From NCBI RefSeq assembly GCF_963678635.1, contig NC_087064.1, positions 11,640,819 through 11,704,818 of the forward strand: 64,000 bases of DNA, read 5' to 3'. The stretch is from Symsagittifera roscoffensis. Its lineage: Eukaryota > Xenacoelomorpha > Acoela > Convolutidae. The notes beneath the pieces are model-generated. The model ran no database searches and was not told where the DNA came from. It saw nothing but the letters and a program-made list of their open reading frames with translations. Shown here in pieces: positions 56,976 through 64,000 of the stretch. Position numbers and translations under genes: made by a program. How positions within the stretch are numbered: the stretch's first letter is position 1; each line of letters opens with the position of its first letter.

Positions 56976-57349
56976 TCTTGAGTGTGTTTTTGATTGTTAT
57001 GTTCAGGTAAGGAGAGTTTTAGGTTGATCCATCTGAAATGGATCAAAGTTCCACTCTAATAAAAAGTAACTGTGCGGATTGTTCCGACCCTGTTTTTAAT
57101 GGCGTTCGTGTATTTTGGGTATTTTGAGACCTAAGTATGGAAACGTTCTTATTTTCTAGAGTGGGGGGTATTTTGGAAGTGGCCTCTAAGCTGTAACGGG
57201 TTTTTAGTCTCATATCGCAAGCGAACCGAATTGGCTCCGACCGTTCGAGGTAGAAAAACACAAGAGATAGTGTCCCTGACTCTTGAGCCAATGGTTATAG
57301 GGCCTATTTTTCTTTAATCTCATATGTGACCGAAGTAGGCGACTGTTAC
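56976..57349 (+). repeat. Copy A 3' LTR, right part
   Basis: Begins with the second TCTTGA, continues GTGTGTTTTTGATTGTTATG and matches 31320-31681 of the 5' LTR to the end GACTGTTAC. Confidence 0.9.
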
Positions 57350-57805
57350 TGATTTTTTTTCGTGTTACTAGCCTTAAATTTATTGCTGTTGTATCTACTT
57401 GACAGAATTATGACATAATATGTTATGGCATCTAGTATTAATGTGTAATTATCCATGAGTATATTCAATTTTGTATACAACTTACTGTTTTTGAGAGTAA
57501 GTTTCTTGGAATTTTTACCAGTTTACTGTTAGGTTGTTTGTTTCAGCTTTTTTGTCTAAAAACTGTTTCAAACTACTTCCCTCTTTTGTATTTTTTCGTT
57601 TTGAAGGGATTAATGTACTATGATTATTATACAAAGCAAATGGGATTGCAGCAATCAATCGTTTCTCTTGTATAGTAATTTAGATTCTTTATTTGTTATC
57701 AAAAAAAATTGTATCTATTTTTGGAGTGTTCTTTTGAAAAAGAACCTATAGTTCAATAATATCGTGTTTCAATAATATACTCAGCTTTTTTGCACTGGTG
57801 AATTA
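57350..57805. other. AT-rich flanking DNA
   Basis: No gene or repeat recognised. Confidence 0.5.
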
Positions 57806-58174
57806 GCATAGGTTCCAATATTCATAGGTTCCAAAATAAAAAATCAGTCGCATAAGTTCCAAAATTTATCTTCTTGAATTCTGATTGGTTGAAATTTGAG
57901 CCAACGAATTTATGGATTGATTGTTTACTGTTCAACCAATTTAATTCAAGCTGCAGATTAGTGACCGCCGCAGCCGCGCCAACGTGTCGCGAGCTTGACA
58001 CCAAAGGGTAGGACTCTATACGAAATTTAGAGCCGGTTATCGCCGCTAAGCGGCGACCTTAAACCGAGACTCGGCTAATTTAGTCTTTTGACCAATTGAA
58101 AAGATTTGGAACTTATGCGACTGCTTTTTTATTATGGAACCTATGGGACTGATTTTTTTTTGGAACCTATGAAT
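57806..58174. mobile_element. MITE-like element with CATAGGTTCC termini
   Basis: The left arm (about 57806-57862) and the reverse complement of the right arm (about 58106-58172) share CATAGGTTCC, AATAAAAAA and CAGTCGCATAAGTTCCAAA in the same order. The CATAGGTTCC motif is repeated within each arm. The GC-richer centre contains the palindrome TCGCCGCTAAGCGGCGA. It has no coding capacity, and the target duplication is not clear. Confidence 0.7.
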
Positions 58175-58499
58175 ACGCACCTTTTTCACTGATATTAAAT
58201 TGGCATAAAAATGGTGATTTTATTTCCTGCCTTGAACTTTCATTTTGGAATGCAAACATCGATGTTTAAAAAAGTTATCTTTAAATTTTCTAAACAAAAT
58301 TTTTTTAAATCTTTTTTTATTTAGAGTTTTTTCTCTACATCTGTTAAAATTCTTAGGTTTCAGCTTGTTCCAACTTGTATGAATACAAGTGAGAATAGTT
58401 GGCCAAGTTTTGTTTTAGCTCTAGCTAATAATTGCTTCATTTTTCCTGAAATATAAACTTGGTGACAAAGTTAGAATCAATTTTACTGTGTGTCAAAAC

Positions 58500-59730
58500 T
58501 TATGTGCGGTAACGAAGTTTAATTTAACTGAATATTGACATAAACTTAACTTAGATCAGTTTCTGTAGTATAAATTTAGTTAGCTTGACAAAAAATGGAA
58601 TTCTTGTAGACTAAAACAGCTTTAATTTTTCTTTGGTGAGCCTATTTTGGAAAAAATGGAATAATTTCAGCTATTATTCTCTTTTCAGTGATTTTAGTTT
58701 GACGCGTTTTTATTTAAATTTTTTTTTTCATTTTTAGATGACAAAAGGGCTTAGTTTGATCAGTTTCCTGGTTATTTTTAGTTTTTTTCTCTAATTTGAT
58801 TTCATTTGGACCAAGCCTTGATAAAATTTAATTAAACTGGAGTTTTAATTGTTGTGATTTGGCTATTTTTTTAACAAATTTTGATAATTTTTTATTTGGA
58901 AGTTTTTTACCTTAATTAGGCTTACTTTGACAAAAATTGGGATATTTTAAGATTCATTGGCACTTCAAATAACTTAATTGGCCTTATTCAGACCCAATTT
59001 GGGAAAATTCAGACAGATTGGAATTTATTTATGGTATTCAGGTTTTTTTATGTTTAAACATAGGTGAGTTTTATTTTAAATGTGAATTTAACTATCCTAA
59101 TTGGACTTACTTTAACTTTGATTGAGCAAAATTCAGATAGTTTGAAAGATTATCTGGCTTAATTAGACTAATTTTGACCAGTATTTGGTGACTTCCAGGT
59201 TAAATGGGAGTGTAACCCAGTTAATTGGCCTTATTTTGAACTAAATTTGATTTTTTTGTCTTTACATTTAAAATTTATTTATAACATTAAGCTTCATTTT
59301 GACCAAAATTGGGCAAATTTTAGATTAATGGGGAGTTTATCTAATATAGCTAGACTTTTTCTTTATTAGATTTGGTGAAAGTTCAGATTTTTTGGAGTTT
59401 ACGTAACTCAATGTGCCTTATTTTGACATTACTTGAGCCAAAATTAGAAAGTTTGGAAGTTTATCTAGCTTAATTAGACTTAGTTTGGATGAAATTGTAT
59501 AAAAATTAAGATGAATTGGTTATTTACTTTTTTAATGGCCTTAATGACGATACATGCGATGAATATTAGATGAAGTGCGAGTTAACTTGTCCTAACTCTG
59601 CTGGTTTTAACCACAACTCAGCAGTTTCTTGCTTTATCTTGTGGTTTATCTATGTTAATTGGGCTTCTTTTGGCTAAAAATTGATAAATTTCTCACCAAT
59701 TTTTTTTATATTATTGTAGTTTTACCGTAA
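58500..59730 (+). repeat. Degenerate 62-bp tandem array
   Basis: The motif CTTAATTGGCCTTATTTTGAC recurs with variants at about 58911, 58973, 59096, 59158, 59219, 59286, 59344, 59406, 59468, 59530, 59592 and 59657. Steps are 62 bp or a multiple, with small slips. Units also share AAATTCAGAT and GGAGTTTAT blocks. Roughly 15-20 old units; left limit uncertain. Confidence 0.75.
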
Positions 59731-61528
59731 TTTAACCTAAAATTAACATAAATTTAGTGAACTTCTCTCAAAGTAGGTCGTCGAAAAAAAATTAGTCGGA
59801 AAAACAAACATTTGATAGTTCCTGCACTAGTGAGAGCGCATAGTTCTTTCCCTATTTTGGGCCGAAAGTTACATCTCTGATTGATTTACTAATCAGGTTA
59901 GAGTTTAATTAAATTAAATTAGGGTAGAGGAGAAATTTCGGATTTGGTGAAAATCATAATAAAGCACGGTTTTGCAATGGAAATTGAGATTGAACCTCAT
60001 ATTAGCTCTCGTTTGATTGTGCATGTGATGATTGAAATCAATTTATCAATCAGTTAGAGTACCTTTGGTGTGCATACAGGGCTTCCTGTTACCTTTTTGA
60101 GAATAAATTGAAGGATTTAATACAATTTTTGAGCGTTTTTGGTATGTGTTGAGAGGATAAATACATAAATATTTAACTTACTGTATATTAGTAACGCTAT
60201 TTTAGATGAAAAAATCGTTAAATTGTCTAAACTAATGATTTATACTAGCCAATTTGGTCAGAGAACCTGTCTTTTTTGGTATATTGTAGATATAAAAAAA
60301 ATGAGCTGAGTTTTTAAGTGAAAAAATTAGCAGAGAGCTCTATAGACTGATGAGCGTGAGGAAAGTTTATGAAATTTTTGACCCTATCAAGGTTTTATCT
60401 GGCAATAGAGCGGTCAACAAGATTGCGGCCCTGGAGATAAACCTTTTTCTCATTGCTTTGTTTTGAAGTTGGAAACTGACCAACAGAAACTCTATTCCTT
60501 ATAATTTGCAGTAATTAAAATGAATTCTTTGAACTTTCAGACTATATGGTCTAGGGGGTAATTCTCTGCACAATTTGCAACGATTTTTCTAAACAATATA
60601 CTGGTTGCCTCACTGGTTGCTCCAGTTTTACTGAAAGAAACAATCGTTGATATATCATTTTGTTTTAGTTAATAATCAAAATTACAATTCTCTGGTCTGA
60701 TTACATCATAGATCATAGTCGATCCAGTCCTAGAGTTAAGAAATATTTTGAGAGTAGACACAAATGTTCATCAATTCAGTCCACGGTTACGGAAATTATT
60801 GCTCGTAAATTTATCGCATTAATTAGGACAATTATTTTCGGGAACATAGCGGAGATATGATTGTAGCAGAAGAGTGCCCGCTGCTTGAATTGAAAAAAGG
60901 GGGTAGCTTTTCGGTTGTCAGCTGGAAACTTGTTTGCGGCCCAATAGCGATTGATTAATCTTATAATTGTTTAATTTTTTTCACGATACAATTTTCCTAA
61001 AAACTAAGTGCTGAGTGACTCTTAAAAAATTAGTTTCTGTTAAATAGGGATTTTTGTTTTAAGAAGAAGAATAAATAAAACCAAAGCAGCTACTAATAGA
61101 TTTCATTCCTTTTTTAGTTTCTTTTTCTTCTTTTGATTAGGAAACAGATGATTGTAATTTCTTGATTTCTGATTTAAAAAAAAAGCTTTATTTAGTTTAA
61201 CTGGGGAAAATCAAATAATTTTCACATACTTTAGGTTTTTCCATCTTCAGAGCGTTGGAGCATTCATCTGTTCTCAAAGTCAAAGCTAGAAAACAATAGG
61301 CAAACACCGCCTGACTGGCGTCTTGGACAATCTTTAAGTTCCTTCGTTCGACCGTTACCTTATAAGAAATTGTTTACTCTTTTAAAGTTTTTCAAACTGA
61401 GAGCATAAAAAATCCAATTAGAATTTAAAAAATTAGAAATTTGAATTTGACTCTAAAAGTCATTGGGTAACTTGCTCCGTTGAAATCCGATTCAAATGTT
61501 TAGCTAAAAGGTAATTCTTGTCCTATTG
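59731..61528. other. AT-rich non-coding DNA
   Basis: No gene, RNA or clear repeat seen. Confidence 0.5.
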
Positions 61529-61730
61529 AAAACTTAAATTTGCCATTTCAACTTTTTCGCACATTTTGTGCATCGTCAGGATAATGAAGTAAAATTTCAA
61601 GAAAATTATCAACGATCAAGAAAAAATGGCAATCATAAATTAAATATCATATTAACAAAATTCACCAATCAAATTCGAACAACTGTTAGTACGTAATCAG
61701 CTACATCATTATTAAGCAACAGTTTCCTCA
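61529..61730 (+). repeat. 200-bp dispersed repeat, copy 1
   Basis: Shares GCATCGTCAGGATAATGAA, TTAAATATCATATTAACAA and a GTACGTAATCA block with copy 3 (reverse orientation) and more weakly with copy 2. Confidence 0.75.
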
Positions 61731-62107
61731 AATTTCTAACTCGTTTTTAATTTTTTTTAAACTTTCTATTTCACACAATTTTTTTTCTTCGGAAATGTCT
61801 ATTTTTATTTTATTTTAATTAAAATTTTTTATTTCTTAGGTATTATTATTCATAGACTACAATTTAAGAGTAATTTCTTTGGTTTTAAATTCCATGCGCG
61901 TGTTATTTTGGGCCGTTACCGCTTTATGTGCAATCTTTCTAGAGTAAGTAGTGTATGCCTGTTGCCCGTTTGATCTATAATTTCTGCCTTTAACCCAGGC
62001 CTACTACCAGTTATACCGTATTCCCGCTAATGCTGTCTAATGGGTGTCAATCCGTATGGAGCGTTGTAGTCTATGTATAAACATAGCTAAATAAGAAGAA
62101 AAATTTT

Positions 62108-62320
62108 TGAAATGTGAATGTGAACGTTTTCGGAACTATGTCCATCGTCAGGGTAATAAAATTGATATGAAATGAATTACAGGCGTTAAAACATCATAAA
62201 AGACCTTAAGTGGTTCTAAACAAAAAATAAAATCTTTCCACCAATCAAATTTAAGCATTGTTATGTAAGAATTGCGTACTCTTTACTTCTCCCTAAATTT
62301 CTGATATTTCTAATCTTACT
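62108..62320 (+). repeat. 200-bp dispersed repeat, copy 2 (diverged)
   Basis: CCATCGTCAGGGTAATAAAA near its start and CACCAATCAAATTTAAGC near its end align with copy 1. The middle is diverged. Confidence 0.5.
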
Positions 62321-62337
62321 CAGAAAACTTATCAGAA

Positions 62338-62534
62338 ATTAACGAAACTCTTGTTTAATATTCATGTAATTGATTACGTAATAACAGTAGTTCAACTTGA
62401 TTGTTAATATGATATTTAAGTTATGATCGGATTTTTTTTCATGATCGTCGATCATTTTCTTTAAATTTAATTTCATAATCCTGACGATGCACAAAATTTG
62501 CGAAAACGTTTGAATTGACAATGTTAAATTCTCA
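62338..62534 (-). repeat. 200-bp dispersed repeat, copy 3 (inverted)
   Basis: The reverse complement contains GTGCATCGTCAGGATTATGA and TTAAATATCATATTAACAA, as in copy 1. Copies 1 and 3 form an inverted pair about 600 bp apart. The 91-codon open frame over copy 3 is low-complexity and not a gene. Confidence 0.75.
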
Positions 62535-62785
62535 TAAAAAATTTTTGTCAAAAAAAAAAATCTTATATAATATTGTGTTGAGAAAATATGCAAAAAATTA
62601 AAGTAATAATTCACGTTTTGCTATAAAACTATAGCCTATAAAATTAGTGTAGCGTTTCCAATACTACAAAACCAACAAGAGAGTCAAATAGATTGCGCAA
62701 AGCCTTGATTGCTTCATTCGAATTTGTCTGAATAGCCAAATTGCCAATAGTGATCCAGTAATCAGTACAATCAAATGTCTCTATT

Positions 62786-63018
62786 GGTACTCATTTAGAA
62801 GTATGATCGAGTATGAACCCGTTTAAAACCTCGTTTGAAGTATGGTCCCGTAAAACTACTAATGTTCCCATTTAAAATCAGACAAAAAATTTCATTTTGT
62901 TTTGATTCGCGTCATTTTTTTTCATCCACTTGAAGTACAAGTGGCGGGACCACACTTCTAAACGAGCTTTTTGAATGATTCATCGAAAACGGCGGTACCA
63001 TACTTCTAAATGAGTACC
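62786..63018. mobile_element. 233-bp MITE with 8-bp target duplication
   Basis: The termini are GGTACTCATTTAGAAGTATG and its inverted copy, 20 bp perfect. The flanks TCTCTATT (62778-62785) and TCTCTACT (63019-63026) match at 7 of 8 positions. An internal AGTATG / CATACTT motif repeats. Non-coding. Confidence 0.8.
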
Positions 63019-63026
63019 TCTCTACT

Positions 63027-64000
63027 TAATAACTTAATCACTACAATTAGGCTAAATCTACTTGGAGTAGCAGATAGTAGAATTTATTGTTTTGATCAGA
63101 ATTCATAACAGCAACTGTTATCAGATTTAGCCGTTAAAGCCACATCGGCTCAATTGAACGCAAATTCCGTCAAAGAAGTTAAAGTTTAGAAAACTTGCGT
63201 AAAAGTCCGAAATGTGCTGGTGTTAGTTTGCACAATATGGTTGACTTGATTCCCAACCATCTCGATTTTCCTGCACTTTGTACTTTCCTTAACACTTCCC
63301 TAATTAATGAAATTTCTAAATTTTTTCACACGGTGAAATGATGAAGAACAATGTAGTTTTTTCTGTTTGCTTGATAATTTCTGATTTAAACAAAACTGCA
63401 AAATATTGTTCATGAAGGTAACCCAAAGTGTATCAAATCTCAAGTTGCAGAAAACTGCAGAATAATTTTTTTCTGAATTATACTGGAGTTGATTAGTATT
63501 TTTCTGGCCTGGTTGCGCTCAAAAGCGTTCTAACGCAGCTCATTTATATCAAGATTCTTGATGCTTGTAATCTTTGCCGCCTAACAGTAAAAACTACTGA
63601 GCTGTGAAAAGCTTGTTGTTTTCTTTTTTCTTGTATTCTTTCTGTTTCATGGTTTAAACAAATAAATTGATTTCCATAATATAATTGACTTGGTGTGATG
63701 TAATATTTCAAACAAATGAAATGAGTTCCATAAATGACTTAGTATGATGTATTATATCAAGCTACTCAAAAAAGTCAATGAACTTGTTCTCAATCCGGCC
63801 CAGTTTCATTGGTTGATATGTTCGTTTATTCACCACATGTCCTTCCAATTGCATCGTGCACCTAAAACAATTGATTTAAATCTAATTGCAAATGTGAATG
63901 GGATCATTTTTTGATATTTTACACGAGTCGAATCACCGGATAGCCGATAAATAAGTTCATTCCCGGAAAGGCGAAAAAATTGTTCCCGGATTGCCCAAAT
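63027..64000. other. AT-rich non-coding DNA
   Basis: No gene or repeat recognised to the end of the window. Confidence 0.5.

Larger units (their letters stand above)
30845..57349 (+). mobile_element. Giant Ty3/gypsy LTR retrotransposon (copy A)
   Basis: LTRs start TGTGCCAGTCGG at 30845 and 51709 and end GACTGTTAC near 31682 and 57349. A LINE sits inside the 3' LTR. Net of it the element is about 21.8 kb; without its 3.87-kb internal duplication it would be about 17.9 kb, far longer than the 5-8 kb usual for animal gypsy elements. Order: leader, Gag, PR, RT, RNase H, IN, macro domain, spacer repeats, 4-kb extra coding region, PPT, LTR. The LTRs differ by roughly 5 percent by eye. I found no convincing target duplication (left TGGAT, right TGATT). 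Confidence 0.93.

Noticed and set aside
62339-62614. 91-codon minus-strand frame
   Set aside because: Lies over a dispersed repeat, is rich in F, I, N and Y as expected of AT-rich DNA, and has no motif.

Overview
The window is animal (metazoan) nuclear DNA. It carries the 3' half of an intron-split gene for a K+-dependent Na+/Ca2+ exchanger (SLC24/NCKX family) with canonical GT-AG introns, followed by AT-rich sequence loaded with LTR retrotransposons, a LINE, MITE-like elements and minisatellites. There are no operons, bacterial genes or CRISPR arrays. The species cannot be named from the sequence alone; an invertebrate with an AT-rich, transposon-rich genome fits best.

Layout. Positions 1-14184 hold the last four NCKX exons (3031-3167, 3938-4213, 8083-8219, 9623-9908, + strand) with their introns. 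These introns contain a hAT-type MITE with a perfect 8-bp target duplication and a second MITE inside a CA-rich tract. Positions 14185-21008 are a 6.8-kb Ty3/gypsy element on the minus strand with 170-bp LTRs; its protease, reverse transcriptase and integrase have each lost a catalytic residue. Positions 23644-24784 are a 1.1-kb TIR element built of TAATCGATTATAATGG-type repeats around a G-rich array. Positions 25046-30624 are a 3'-truncated minus-strand copy (copy B) of a second Ty3/gypsy family. Positions 30845-57349 are a giant plus-strand member of that family (copy A), head-to-head with copy B and 220 bp away from it.

Copy A is the centre of interest. Without a LINE nested in its 3' LTR (52238-56975, 6-bp target duplication TCTTGA) it is about 21.8 kb long. 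Of this, 3.87 kb is a tandem duplication of gag-protease that appears to postdate insertion. Its order is LTR, long leader with minisatellites, Gag (two zinc knuckles), protease, RT, RNase H, integrase, a macro (ADP-ribose-binding-like) domain apparently fused to the integrase end of Pol, a spacer with two tandem-repeat blocks, then an unrecognised coding region of about 4 kb lying almost wholly in one frame, a polypurine tract and the 3' LTR. The family therefore seems to carry two unusual payloads: a Pol-linked macro domain of the OARD1/TARG1 type and a large non-envelope-like protein. All coding regions in this copy are broken.

The nested LINE is a nearly full-length CR1/L2-like element. 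It has an SGNH-esterase ORF1 and an ORF2 whose endonuclease is preceded by a signal-peptide-like stretch and a 2A-like motif. Positions 57350-64000 hold two further MITE-like elements, a degenerate 62-bp tandem array and a family of about 200-bp repeats, with no recognisable gene.
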